Shown here: piece after piece, positions 13,835 to 22,736 of the stretch
Position numbering within the stretch: the first letter of the stretch is position 1
How the letters are laid out: every line of letters begins with the position of its first letter
Assembly (NCBI RefSeq): GCF_010994755.1
Contig: NZ_WHSB02000010.1
Location: forward strand, 62,001 to 126,000
Source of the DNA: Shinella lacus
Lineage (GTDB): Bacteria; Pseudomonadota; Alphaproteobacteria; Rhizobiales; Rhizobiaceae
Direction of reading: 5' to 3'
DNA: 64,000 nucleotides
Notes under the pieces: model-generated
The model's database searches: none
What the model saw: the letters and a program-made list of their open reading frames with translations, nothing else
Told to the model about the DNA's origin: nothing
Program-made: the position numbers and the translations under genes

Positions 13835-14674
13835 GTGGACGTACATCCTCAACCGCCGCTGATCGCGCGAATCCGCTCGCAGGGGCCTGCCATGACCCGG
13901 GCGCTGGAGCGCGTCGCTTCCTTCGTGCTGGCCGATCCGCAATCCGTGCTCTTCAAGAGCATCACGGAGCTTGCCGACGAGGCGCAGTCTTCCGAGGCGA
14001 GCGTGATCCGGTTCTGTCGCGAACTCGGCTATCCCGGTTTCCAGAATTTCAAGCTGGCGCTCGCGCACGAGCTCGCCACGCTCCAGCAGACCGCTTCAAC
14101 CTCCGCGCCCGGCGACATGGTGCAGGAACTGGTCGAGACCGCCCGCATCGCGCTGGAGGAAACCGAAAGGATGCTCGACCGGCGGGCCATCGAGGAGGTG
14201 TCCTCGCTGTTGCTCTCGGCCCGCCATGTCGAGATTTTCGGCGTCGGGGCGTCTGCCATCACGGCGCAATATCTCGAATACAAGCTCGCGCGCCTCGGCA
14301 TTTCCGCCCATATCGGCCGGGATGCGCACCTTGCCACCATGGCGTCCGCGACCGCCTCGCCCGCCGATCTCTACATCCTCGTCTCCACCTCCGGCTCGAC
14401 CATCGATACGTTGCGCGTGGCGGAGAATGCCCATGCGCGCGGCGCCCGCATCGTCGGCATTACGCACCGGACGAAGAGCCCGCTGGCCGCGATCTGTAAC
14501 TTCGTGCTGCTCGCCTCCTCGCCGGAAACGCCGCTGACGGGCGGCGCCTTCCCGTCGAAGATCAGCCAGTTGCTGATTGTCGATGCCATCGCCAACACGA
14601 TCACCAAACTCGATCCGGCACGCCTCGAAACCATCAAGGATACGGCAGAGAGCGTCAGCGACCGCAACATCTGA
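13835..14674 (+). CDS. RpiR family regulator of the nan-type operon
   Basis: About 279 residues: an N-terminal RpiR helix-turn-helix (VASFVLADPQSVLFKSITELADEAQSSEASVIRFC) and a C-terminal SIS sugar-phosphate-binding domain (VEIFGVGASAITAQYLEYKLARLG, then LYILVSTSGSTIDTL). The GTG at 13835 sits behind AAGGA and gives the family N-terminus PPLIARIRSQGPAM; the longer frame back to 13544 overlaps katG and is rejected. It stands directly before nanE on the same strand with a palindrome between, so it probably senses an amino-sugar phosphate such as ManNAc-6-P or GlcNAc-6-P. Confidence 0.88.
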   Translation: MDVHPQPPLIARIRSQGPAMTRALERVASFVLADPQSVLFKSITELADEAQSSEASVIRFCRELGYPGFQNFKLALAHELATLQQTASTSAPGDMVQELVETARIALEETERMLDRRAIEEVSSLLLSARHVEIFGVGASAITAQYLEYKLARLGISAHIGRDAHLATMASATASPADLYILVSTSGSTIDTLRVAENAHARGARIVGITHRTKSPLAAICNFVLLASSPETPLTGGAFPSKISQLLIVDAIANTITKLDPARLETIKDTAESVSDRNI

Positions 14675-14685
14675 AGTTTTTCTTT

Positions 14686-14742
14686 GAAGATAATCTTCAG
14701 ATAAAAAAAATTATTGACGGTTTTCTCCAAAGGCCGTAACGT
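14686..14742 (+). promoter_or_regulatory. Promoter and operator of the nanE operon
   Basis: GAAGATAATCTTC at 14686-14698 is a perfect 13-base palindrome in a short AT-rich tract. A -35 candidate TTGACG lies at 14714-14719, with TAACGT about 17 bases further. The palindrome is the likely RpiR-family site. The nanE ribosome site CAAGGAG follows. Confidence 0.5.
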
Positions 14743-14770
14743 CGTCTCCAGTCAAGGAGATGCGGCGTTT

Positions 14771-15445
14771 ATGGACATCATGGAAACAATGCGGGGCCGG
14801 CTTGTCGTGTCCTGCCAGGCGGCGGAAACCAGCCCGCTCCATGCCACGGAGCATATCGTGGCGCTTGCCTGCGCGGCCGTTCTCGGCGGCGCCTCGGGCG
14901 TGCGGATCGAGGGCGTGCGCAATGTCCAGGCGGTACGCGCCGCCATCGGCCTGCCGGTCATCGGCATTACGAAAATCGCCCAGCCGGGCTCCGACGTCTA
15001 CATCACGCCCTCGCTCGAAGACGTGCAGGGCCTTGCCGCGGCGGGTGCCGATGTCATCGCCTTCGATGCGACGGACCGGCCGCGCCCGGTGCCGGTCGCC
15101 GACATTGTCGGCGAAATCGCGCGGCTGAAGAAAATCAGCATGGCCGATATCAGCACCTTGGCGGAGGCCAGGCAGGCGATTGCCGCCGGCGCGGATTTCG
15201 TCGGCACCACGCTGTCCGGCTACACGCCCTATACGACCGGCACCACGGCCCCGGACTTCGCGCTGATGCAGGACCTTGCGGCAGCGGGCATCCCCTTCGT
15301 CGCGGAGGGGCGGATCTGGGAGCCGGAGCAGGCGCGGCGCGCCCTGGAGCTTGGTGCGGCCTTCGTCGTCGTCGGCTCCGCCATCACCCGGCCGGATGAG
15401 ATTACCAGACGGTTTGCCGACGCCATTACCGGCGGCACGCGTTGA
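14771..15445 (+). CDS. nanE: N-acylglucosamine-6-phosphate 2-epimerase (NanE)
   Basis: A 224-residue TIM-barrel enzyme that converts N-acetylmannosamine 6-phosphate to N-acetylglucosamine 6-phosphate in the cytoplasm. Family motifs are VYITPSLEDV, IAFDATDRPRP, KISMADISTLAEA, FVGTTLSGYT and FVAEGRIWEPEQA. The ATG at 14771 follows AAGGAG. It is the first gene of an eight-gene operon with a nanK-like kinase. No NanA lyase, NagA deacetylase or NagB deaminase is seen here, so those steps lie elsewhere or the substrate enters as ManNAc. Confidence 0.92.
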   Translation: MDIMETMRGRLVVSCQAAETSPLHATEHIVALACAAVLGGASGVRIEGVRNVQAVRAAIGLPVIGITKIAQPGSDVYITPSLEDVQGLAAAGADVIAFDATDRPRPVPVADIVGEIARLKKISMADISTLAEARQAIAAGADFVGTTLSGYTPYTTGTTAPDFALMQDLAAAGIPFVAEGRIWEPEQARRALELGAAFVVVGSAITRPDEITRRFADAITGGTR

Positions 15446-15461
15446 GATTTTGGAGGATGAT

Positions 15462-16475
15462 ATGATCAGGACGAAAAAAGTCGCCGTCATCGGCGCCGGT
15501 TTCATGGGCTCGATGCACGCCTCGATCTTTTCCAGCGACCCGCGGGCGGAGCTGGTGGCCATAGTCGATCGGGACCTCGCCCGGGCGCAGGCGGTGGCGG
15601 ACGGGCTCGGCGGCGGGGTGCGCGTCTATGGGTCTCATGACGAACTGCTTGCGGCCGAAACGCTCGACCTCGTCAGCATCTGCACGCCGGATCATCTCCA
15701 CCTCGAACCCGCGCTGGCGATCGCCGCAAAGGGCGTCAATCTCTTCATCGAAAAGCCGATCGCCTCGACGCTGGAGGACGGCCGCAAGATCGTCGCGGCC
15801 TGCCAGGCGGCCAATGTGAAGCTTGGTGTCGGCTACCTGCTGCGCTTCGACCCGCGCTACTACAAGGCGCGCGAGCTGATCGAGAACGGCAAGATCGGCA
15901 CGCCGATCCATGTCTATGCCCGCCGCAACAGCGCCCGCACCGAAGGGCCGAAGCGGTATGCCGGCACGCTGCCGCTCGCCATGCACGTCACGGTGCACGA
16001 TGTCGACATGGTGCTGTGGATGCTGAAAGGCCAGACGCCGGTCACCGCCTATGCGCAGCAGACGGAAATCCTGCTCGGCGAGATGGGCACGCAGGACACG
16101 ATCGCCGGCGTCGTGCGCTTTTCCGGCGGCACGGTGGTGACCTTCGAAAGCGCCTGGTCGCTGCCGGCGGGTGCCCGCCACATGATCGATGCGCGCCTTG
16201 AAATGATCGGCACCGAAGGCTCCTTCGAAGTGCAGTGCGGCGACAGCGGCCTCTATTTCGCCGACAACCAGGCCTCCCGCGAAATCGACACCCAGCACTG
16301 GCCGGAGATCGGCGGCAAGGTCGGCGGCGATCTCCGCCTCCAGCTTTCGGGCGTGCTCGAATGGATCGACGGCGCCGACTGCCAGGTCGCGACCGGCGAG
16401 GAGGCGCTGCTGTCGCTCGAACTGACGCAGGCGCTGGTGCGCTCGGCGGATACGGGCGAGGTGCAGCGGTTCTAA
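15462..16475 (+). CDS. Gfo/Idh/MocA family oxidoreductase
   Basis: A 337-residue NAD(P)-dependent sugar dehydrogenase family member. The Rossmann motif is VAVIGAGFMGSMHA near residues 8-21. The catalytic Lys is in LFIEKPIAST, the usual EKP motif. The second domain includes DPRYYKARELIENGKIGTP and HVTVHDVDMVLWML, where the family's HDxD-type residues are kept. It follows nanE by 16 bases with a GGAGGA site. Its substrate is unknown; within this operon it probably acts on an amino sugar or on a sugar released from a disaccharide. Confidence 0.85.
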   Translation: MIRTKKVAVIGAGFMGSMHASIFSSDPRAELVAIVDRDLARAQAVADGLGGGVRVYGSHDELLAAETLDLVSICTPDHLHLEPALAIAAKGVNLFIEKPIASTLEDGRKIVAACQAANVKLGVGYLLRFDPRYYKARELIENGKIGTPIHVYARRNSARTEGPKRYAGTLPLAMHVTVHDVDMVLWMLKGQTPVTAYAQQTEILLGEMGTQDTIAGVVRFSGGTVVTFESAWSLPAGARHMIDARLEMIGTEGSFEVQCGDSGLYFADNQASREIDTQHWPEIGGKVGGDLRLQLSGVLEWIDGADCQVATGEEALLSLELTQALVRSADTGEVQRF

Positions 16476-16560
16476 ACTCGACAGAGATACAGCGCGGCTA
16501 GGCGCTGCGAAGTGCAACTGACGGCTCGTTGACGAGCGCTATCCAAAAAAGGGGAACGAC

Positions 16561-17853
16561 ATGAAAAGACGTCAATTTATTGCTCTGACACTTGCACTGT
16601 CCTCGTCCGTGGCGGTGCCGGCCTTCGCGCAGGATGCGGACCAGCCCTACAAGGGCACCCGCCTTGCCGTGCTGATGGAAGGTCATCCGACCACCGAGGG
16701 CATCCAGGCGCTGCTGCCGGAATTCACCGCGGCGACCGGCATCGAGGTCGAGCTCGAAGTGGTGCCGGAATCCGACATCACCGCCAAGATGCTGCTGGAA
16801 TTCTCCTCCGGTTCTGGCCGCTATGATGTGGTCCAGAACAACATCATCTATATTCCGGGTTTCCTGAAGGCCGGCTATATCGCGCCGCTCGACGAGCTGG
16901 CGGGCAAGTTCCCCGCCAATTACGACAAGGCCGATTTCGTGCCCGGCTACCTCAACACCAATATCGTCGACGGCAAGCTCTATGGCCTGCCGGTCTATGG
17001 CGAAAGCACCTTCCTGATGTACCGGAAGGACCTGTTTGAAGAATACGGAATTGCTCCTCCCAAGAGCTTTGGCGAGGTGACGGCGGCCGCGAAGACGATC
17101 AAGGAAAAGTCGAACGGCGCGGTCGCCGGCATCACAATGCGCGGCGCGCAGGGCATCCAGAACGTCTATGTCTGGGCCGGCTGGCTGTGGGGTTATGGCG
17201 GCGAGTTCATCGGCGCGGATGGCAAGTCGGCGCTCGGCAGCGATGAGGCCGCCGCCTCGCTCGATGCCTTTGCCGGCGTGCTGCGGGATTATGGCCCGGT
17301 CGGCGTCGCCAATTTCGGCTGGGAGGAAAACCGCGTGCTCTTCCAGCAGGGCAAGGCCGGCATGACGATGGACGCCACCGTCAACGGGGCCTTCAACGAG
17401 GACGCCTCGATATCCTCCGTCGTCGGCAAGGTCGGTTATGTGCCGGTGCCTGTCGAGACCGACAAGCTGAAGGGCGGTTCCTCGTCGCTTGCCGTGCACA
17501 GCCTCTATGTTTCCGAGGCCTCGCAGCAGAAGGAAGCGGCCTGGCTCTTCGCCTCCTGGGCGACGGCGAAAGAGCAGCAGGTCAAGTCGTTCGGCCTCGC
17601 GCCCAATTCCGGCGTGACCTCGCTTGCGGCGCTGAACTCGGAAGAGTTCAACAAGCGCTACGGCGCGTTCAAGGATGCCATGCTTGCCTCGATCAATGCC
17701 GGCAATCCGCAATATCTGCCGACCGTGGAGGCCGCCAACGAGGTCATCAACAATGCCGGCATCGCGGTATCGAAGGTGCTCGCCGGCACGGCCACGGCCA
17801 AGGATGCGCTCGCCGAGGCGAATGCGGCCAACGACGCGGCCCTCAGCCGTTGA
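16561..17853 (+). CDS. CUT1 sugar ABC transporter, binding protein
   Basis: A 430-residue family 1 extracellular solute-binding protein with a clear signal peptide (MKRRQFIALTLALSSSVAVPAFA). LPEFTAATGIEVELEVVPESDITAKML and LPVYGESTFLMYRKDLFEEYGI are typical of oligosaccharide or sugar binders. It opens the importer cassette of the nanE operon. The 85 bases before it hold two small inverted repeats (AGCGC/GCGCT at 16491-16506, GCTCGT/ACGAGC at 16524-16537), which could stabilise the mRNA or support an internal promoter. The ligand is probably ManNAc or a related amino sugar, by context only. Confidence 0.9.
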   Translation: MKRRQFIALTLALSSSVAVPAFAQDADQPYKGTRLAVLMEGHPTTEGIQALLPEFTAATGIEVELEVVPESDITAKMLLEFSSGSGRYDVVQNNIIYIPGFLKAGYIAPLDELAGKFPANYDKADFVPGYLNTNIVDGKLYGLPVYGESTFLMYRKDLFEEYGIAPPKSFGEVTAAAKTIKEKSNGAVAGITMRGAQGIQNVYVWAGWLWGYGGEFIGADGKSALGSDEAAASLDAFAGVLRDYGPVGVANFGWEENRVLFQQGKAGMTMDATVNGAFNEDASISSVVGKVGYVPVPVETDKLKGGSSSLAVHSLYVSEASQQKEAAWLFASWATAKEQQVKSFGLAPNSGVTSLAALNSEEFNKRYGAFKDAMLASINAGNPQYLPTVEAANEVINNAGIAVSKVLAGTATAKDALAEANAANDAALSR

Positions 17854-17909
17854 TCATCACGGCCGTGCCCGGTTCGCCGGGCATGGCCAGCCTCACGGGG
17901 AGCGGCACC

Positions 17910-18779
17910 ATGAAGGATGCGACCACCTATTTCTACCGTCCGGTCGTCCTGTTTTTCGGCACGGTCTCGGTCATCCTGACCGTCTATGTCGTGTGGCTGA
18001 CGCTGCACAATATCAGCCTGCTTCGTCCGGGGCAGGAGAGCTTCATCGGCTTCGACAACTATGTCCGACTGCTGTTCGACGGCCGCGCCATCAACGCGCT
18101 CGGGCGCACCGTGCTGTTCACGGTCGCGGCGACCGTCATTGAAGTCTCTCTGGGGCTGGCGATCTCGCTGCTGGTGGACCGGGAGTTCCTGGGAAAACGC
18201 ATCGTGCGCGGCATCCTGCTGGTGCCGATCGTCATGACGCCGGTCGTCGTCGGCCTCACCTGGCGCTTCCTGCTCGATCCGTCGAACGGCATGATGAATT
18301 ACCTGCTCTCGACCATCGGCCTCGGCCCCGTCGACTGGCTCGGCAATCCGAATGTCGCGCTGTTCTCGCTGCTGATGGCCGATATCTGGCAATGGACGCC
18401 CTTCGTCGTGCTGCTCACCATGGCCTCGCTGGAATCGCTGCCGGGCGACCCGCAGAATGCCGCGCGCGTCGATGGCGCGCGGGAATGGCAGGTGCTCTGG
18501 TACATCACGCTGCCGGCGCTGAAGCGGGCGCTGATGGTGGTGGCCCTCATCCGCGCGATCGATGCGGTCAAGGCCTTCGATATCTTCTACATCATGACGC
18601 GCGGCGGGCCGGCGCTCTCCACGGAGACACTCAACCTCTACGGCTACATCTCCGCCTTCACCAATTTCGACATCTCATATTCGCTAACAATAGCCATGGT
18701 GCTGACCATTTTGACGAATGTCGCCCTGCTGCTGCTCTACAACCTCGCCTTCAAGGCGCCGAAGCAAGGAGAAGCCTGA
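17910..18779 (+). CDS. CUT1 sugar ABC transporter, permease 1
   Basis: A 289-residue MalF/UgpA-type inner-membrane permease with six predicted helices, the first at YRPVVLFFGTVSVILTVYVVWL. The EAA loop that contacts the ATPase is visible as DPQNAARVDGAREWQVLWYITLPALK. I chose the ATG at 17910 behind GGGGAGC; earlier in-frame starts at 17850 and 17883 are possible. The stop overlaps the next start. Confidence 0.92.
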   Translation: MKDATTYFYRPVVLFFGTVSVILTVYVVWLTLHNISLLRPGQESFIGFDNYVRLLFDGRAINALGRTVLFTVAATVIEVSLGLAISLLVDREFLGKRIVRGILLVPIVMTPVVVGLTWRFLLDPSNGMMNYLLSTIGLGPVDWLGNPNVALFSLLMADIWQWTPFVVLLTMASLESLPGDPQNAARVDGAREWQVLWYITLPALKRALMVVALIRAIDAVKAFDIFYIMTRGGPALSTETLNLYGYISAFTNFDISYSLTIAMVLTILTNVALLLLYNLAFKAPKQGEA

Positions 18780-19588
18780 TGCGCCGGATCATCTTCTGGA
18801 TCGCGCTCGCCGTCCTCCTCCTCTGCGTGCTCTTCCCGCTCTATTGGGTGGTGGCGACCTCGCTGAAAACCCAGCGCGATGCCTTCGCCATGCCGCCGGT
18901 CTGGCTGTTTGCGCCGACCTGGGAGAATTATGTCAAGGTGCTGAACAACGGCGTCTTCATCCGCGCCTTCTTCAACAGCGTGGTGATCTCGTTTTCGGCA
19001 AGCCTGATCTCCGTCGGCGTCGGCGCGCTCGTGGCTTACGGGCTTGTGGCGCAGGACGAGGCGACCAAGCGGCAGAACGAGAAATTCATCCTCAGCCTTC
19101 GCATCGCGCCGCCGCTGATCTTCATCATCCCGACCTATTTCCTGGCGGCGCAGATGAAGCTCCTCAACAACCACTGGATCGTCATCGGGGTCTATGCCTT
19201 CGTCAACATTCCCTTCGCGATCTCGCTGCTGATCACCTTTTTCGAAGATATTCCGCGGGAACTGCGGGATGCGGCGAAGGTCGATGGCGCGCGCGAATTC
19301 ACCATTTTTCGCGAGATTTTCCTGCCGGTGGCGTTCGGCGGCATCGTTGCCACCTTCATTCTCTGCGTGCTCTTCACCTGGAACGAATTCTTCATCGCGC
19401 TGGTGCTGACGGGCCGCGATACGCAGACCCTGCCGGTCAGCATCACCTCCTTCCTCACCTTCCAGGGCGTGCAATGGGGACCGCTGACGGCGGCGGCGAC
19501 GCTGGTCATGCTGCCGATGCTGGTTCTGGGAATGCTGGTTCAGGGCAAGGTCGTGCGCGGCATGTCGCTCGGCAGCATCAAGGGATAG
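18779..19588 (+). CDS. CUT1 sugar ABC transporter, permease 2
   Basis: A 269-residue MalG/UgpE-type permease. The first helix is IIFWIALAVLLLCVLFPLYWVV, followed by TSLKTQRDAFAMPPVW, a standard family start. The EAA motif is ELRDAAKVDGAREFTIFREIFLPVA. The start overlaps the preceding stop (TGATG), so translation is coupled. Confidence 0.92.
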   Translation: MRRIIFWIALAVLLLCVLFPLYWVVATSLKTQRDAFAMPPVWLFAPTWENYVKVLNNGVFIRAFFNSVVISFSASLISVGVGALVAYGLVAQDEATKRQNEKFILSLRIAPPLIFIIPTYFLAAQMKLLNNHWIVIGVYAFVNIPFAISLLITFFEDIPRELRDAAKVDGAREFTIFREIFLPVAFGGIVATFILCVLFTWNEFFIALVLTGRDTQTLPVSITSFLTFQGVQWGPLTAAATLVMLPMLVLGMLVQGKVVRGMSLGSIKG

Positions 19589-19592
19589 AACG

Positions 19593-20687
19593 ATGATGGA
19601 AAACAACACAATGACGCGGTCCCTTCTCTTGAAAAGCATCCGCAAATCATATGGCAGCGTGAGCGTGCTGAAGGGCATCGACATCGAGGTCAACGAAGGC
19701 GACTTCGTGGTGCTGCTCGGTCCCTCGGGCTGCGGGAAATCCACCCTGCTGCATGCCATTGCCGGTCTGCACCCGATCGATGGCGGGCTGATCGAGATCG
19801 ACGGGCGCGACGTCACGGCCGTGCCGACGCGCGAGCGCGACATCGCCATGGTGTTCCAGTCCTATGCGCTCTACCCGAACATGACGGTGCGGCAGAACAT
19901 CGCCTTTCCGCTGCGCATGCGCCGCACCAATGCGGCGGACATGCAAGACAAGGTGATGCAGGTGGCAAAACTCCTGCAGATCGAACAACTGCTGGAGCGC
20001 AAGCCGCGCGAACTTTCCGGTGGCCAGCGCCAGCGCGTGGCAATCGGCCGGGCGCTGGTGCGTGACCCGAAAGTCTTCCTCTTCGACGAACCGCTCTCCA
20101 ATCTCGATGCCACGCTTCGCGTCGAGACGCGGGTGGAGATCAAGCAGCTGCACGAGCGCATCGGCAAGACGATGATCTACGTGACGCACGACCAGATCGA
20201 GGCGATGACGCTCGCCACCAAGATCGTCGTGATGCACAAGGGCGAGGTGCAGCAGATCGGCAGCCCCTACGAGATCTACCACCGCCCGGCCAATCTCTTC
20301 GTCGCAAAATTCGTCGGCTCGCCCGCCATGCATTTCGTGCGCGGGGCGCTTGCCCTCGCTGACGGAAAACCGTGCTTCAGCGACGGGAAGGGCTGGACGC
20401 TACCGCTTGCCCTGCCGGCAGGCAGCGCGGCAAACAGCGACGTGCTGCTCGGCATCCGGCCGGAACATATCCGGCTTGCGCGGGAGGGATCGCAGGCAAT
20501 CGACGCCAAGGTCGAGATGGTGGAATCCACCGGGCCGGAGGACAATGTCACCCTGTCGGTGCACGGCCATTCGCTGGTCGCCCGCATGGAGACCGGCAGC
20601 GTCTCGCAGGGTTCCACCGTGCCGGTGACGATCGCGGCCGACAAGGTCTCGCTTTTCGATGCCGCCAGCGGACGGCTGATCGGCTAG
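19593..20687 (+). CDS. CUT1 sugar ABC transporter, ATPase (MalK/UgpC type)
   Basis: A 364-residue ATPase with Walker A GPSGCGKST, Q-loop FQSYALYPNM, signature LSGGQRQRVAIGRAL, Walker B VFLFDEPLSNLD and the switch His in YVTHDQ. The C-terminal TOBE/MalK regulatory region follows from about residue 240. It energises the two permeases just upstream. Alternative starts at 19596 or 19611 are possible. Confidence 0.94.
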   Translation: MMENNTMTRSLLLKSIRKSYGSVSVLKGIDIEVNEGDFVVLLGPSGCGKSTLLHAIAGLHPIDGGLIEIDGRDVTAVPTRERDIAMVFQSYALYPNMTVRQNIAFPLRMRRTNAADMQDKVMQVAKLLQIEQLLERKPRELSGGQRQRVAIGRALVRDPKVFLFDEPLSNLDATLRVETRVEIKQLHERIGKTMIYVTHDQIEAMTLATKIVVMHKGEVQQIGSPYEIYHRPANLFVAKFVGSPAMHFVRGALALADGKPCFSDGKGWTLPLALPAGSAANSDVLLGIRPEHIRLAREGSQAIDAKVEMVESTGPEDNVTLSVHGHSLVARMETGSVSQGSTVPVTIAADKVSLFDAASGRLIG

Positions 20688-20697
20688 GATCGTGACT

Positions 20698-21561
20698 ATG
20701 ACGGACGATAGCGCAATCCTCGCCGTGGATATCGGCGGCACGAAAACCCTGGTCGCCCTTGTCGATGCGTCTGGCATGGTGGAAGAGGCCACGGTCTCGA
20801 CTGCCCGGGACGACGGCCCCGACCGCTGGCTAGAAGCGGCGTTTTCCGCCGCAAAACCCTGGCAGGGGCGGTTCCATGGCGTCGGCCTTGCCGTCACCGG
20901 CTTCGTGCGGAACGGCTGCTGGTCCGCGATGAACCCGGCGACCTTGGGCATTCCGCCGGATTACCCGCTCATCGCCCGAGTCGAGGCGCTTACCTCCCTG
21001 CCGGCCATCGCCGTCAACGATGCGCAGGCCGCCGCCTGGGGCGAACATGCCTTTGGCGCAGGGCGCGGCGAAGACCTCGTCTTCCTCACCATATCGACTG
21101 GCATCGGTGGTGGCATCGTGCTCGGCGGCCGGCTGCAAAAGGGTCTCGCCGGGCATTTCGGGCTCACCACCGATGGCGACGACGGCGCCTTCCTCGAAGA
21201 CCGCGTTTCCGGACGGTGGATGGCGGCGGAGGCCCGGCGCCAGGGACATGAGGCCGATGCGCGGCAGGTTTTTGCTGATGCATCGCGCGGCGAGACATGG
21301 GCGATGGATATCGTCGCAGCCTCCGCTCAGCGCGTGGGGCGCCTCTGCCGCAACATCCAGCTGGCGCTCGATCCGCCGCGCATCGTGCTCGGTGGCGGCA
21401 TAGGTCTGGCGGAGGGGTTCATCGATCGGGTCAGCGCTCTCCGGCCGCCGCTCGGTGCCGTTCCGCCGGTGCCTGTCTGCCGGGCCGAGCTTGGTGTTCG
21501 CGCCGGCATTCTAGGGGTCGCGAATCTCGCGCGTATCGCATTTTCGGGGCGGGGCCGCTAA
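20698..21561 (+). CDS. nanK: ROK family kinase, N-acetylmannosamine kinase type
   Basis: A 287-residue sugar kinase. The ATP motif is AVDIGGTKT, and the catalytic base Asp108 lies in AVNDAQAAAWGEH. GLAGH (to His153) and STGIGGGIVLGG match the E. coli NanK pattern as I know it. It would convert ManNAc to ManNAc-6-P, the substrate of NanE. Unlike most ROK kinases, the stretch after GLAGH has no CxCGxxGC cysteines: residues 156-168 are short and acidic, so the structural zinc site is gone. I chose the ATG at 20698 over a GTG at 20692. Confidence 0.8.
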   Translation: MTDDSAILAVDIGGTKTLVALVDASGMVEEATVSTARDDGPDRWLEAAFSAAKPWQGRFHGVGLAVTGFVRNGCWSAMNPATLGIPPDYPLIARVEALTSLPAIAVNDAQAAAWGEHAFGAGRGEDLVFLTISTGIGGGIVLGGRLQKGLAGHFGLTTDGDDGAFLEDRVSGRWMAAEARRQGHEADARQVFADASRGETWAMDIVAASAQRVGRLCRNIQLALDPPRIVLGGGIGLAEGFIDRVSALRPPLGAVPPVPVCRAELGVRAGILGVANLARIAFSGRGR

Positions 21562-21598
21562 GGCGCGCCGTCCCCATTTGTCGAAAAGGAGGAACCGG

Positions 21599-22735
21599 AT
21601 GTCGGTTCGAAACGCGGCCATGGCGGACATGGCCTTCATCATGGACGCCTATCGCCTGGCCTTCGCCGTCAACGAAGCGTGGACGCGCAACTATGTGCGC
21701 ATGACCGGCATCGACTGCTTCCGCATCCTCGAAAAGGACGGTGTGCCGGCCGCGGTCTGGGCGGTCGTGCCCTGCGGCCACTGGTTCGGCGGACGGGCGG
21801 TGCCCGCGGCCAACATCGCCCATATCGCGATCCAGCCGGAGTTCCGCGGCGGAGGGCTTGCCGCGGAGATCATGGAGCTTTCCTGTGACGACGCGCGCAA
21901 GGGTGGCGCCTGCCTCGCCAGCCTCTTTGCCTCGACGCGCCCGGTCTACCGCCGCTCCGGCTTCAACCTCGCTGGCCACGAGATGATCTACGAGGCGCAA
22001 ACCGCGGAATTCTACAAGATCCGGCAGGATATCCGCGTCCGCCGCATACCGCTCGCCGAGGCGCAGGCCGTTCTCGACCCGATCTACCGGCGCGCCTGCC
22101 GCAACGAGGCCGGCCTGCTCGACCGCAACGACGCGCACTGGAACGCCCGCCTTGACGAAACGACATACATACCCTCCGTCTTCGTCCTGGGCGATGACGA
22201 AGGCTATGTGGTGATCGAGACACCCAGTGAAGACGTCCTGGAAATCCGCGATTGGGCGGCGCTCAATGGCGCGGCCGCGCGACAGATCTTGAAATTCATC
22301 GGCACCTTCTCGACGGTCTATCGCACGGTGCGCTGGCACGGCGCGCCGCAGGATGCGCTGGTCTTCGCCATGCCGGACAAGGGATGGTCGCAGGTCCACC
22401 AGGAAGAGTTTCTCATGCGTGTGCTGGACCCCATCGCTGCCCTGAACGCGCGGGGTTATGCTTGCGACGATGGTAATTTGACGCTTACGATCGAAGGGGA
22501 CGAGCCGCAGGTCCTGCATCTTGCCCTTCGCGACGGCAAGGCAAGCTGCACGCCCGGTCGTGGAGAGGGACCGTCGCTGTCGATCGAAGCGGCCCAGCTT
22601 CCAAGCCTGTTCTCCGGCTTCCGCTCAGCGAGCTTCCTGCACCGTGCCGGCCATGTCGACGGCGATCCCGAGGCGGTTGTGCTCGCGGACCGCATTTTTG
22701 CCGGCCCGCCGCCCTGGGTCGCCGAGCATTTTTGA
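21599..22735 (+). CDS. Eis-like GNAT acetyltransferase
   Basis: A 378-residue protein. The acetyl-CoA loop is FRGGGLAAEIM, followed by LFASTRPVYRRSGF, in the first GNAT domain (about 1-145). A second GNAT-like middle part and an SCP2-like C-terminal domain (LTLTIEGDEPQVLHLALRDG onward) make up the Eis architecture. A strong AAGGAGG precedes the ATG at 21599; a longer start at 21578 is less good. It is the last gene of the nan-type operon, so it may acetylate an amino sugar or a deacetylated intermediate. This is inference; Eis homologs acetylate many amines. It converges on the AraC gene with one base between. Confidence 0.78.
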   Translation: MSVRNAAMADMAFIMDAYRLAFAVNEAWTRNYVRMTGIDCFRILEKDGVPAAVWAVVPCGHWFGGRAVPAANIAHIAIQPEFRGGGLAAEIMELSCDDARKGGACLASLFASTRPVYRRSGFNLAGHEMIYEAQTAEFYKIRQDIRVRRIPLAEAQAVLDPIYRRACRNEAGLLDRNDAHWNARLDETTYIPSVFVLGDDEGYVVIETPSEDVLEIRDWAALNGAAARQILKFIGTFSTVYRTVRWHGAPQDALVFAMPDKGWSQVHQEEFLMRVLDPIAALNARGYACDDGNLTLTIEGDEPQVLHLALRDGKASCTPGRGEGPSLSIEAAQLPSLFSGFRSASFLHRAGHVDGDPEAVVLADRIFAGPPPWVAEHF

Positions 22736-22736
22736 G

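Noticed and set aside
14771-21561. A full sialic acid operon
   Set aside because: NanE and NanK are present, but there is no NanA lyase, sialic acid outer-membrane channel or TRAP transporter, so sialic acid cannot be claimed.
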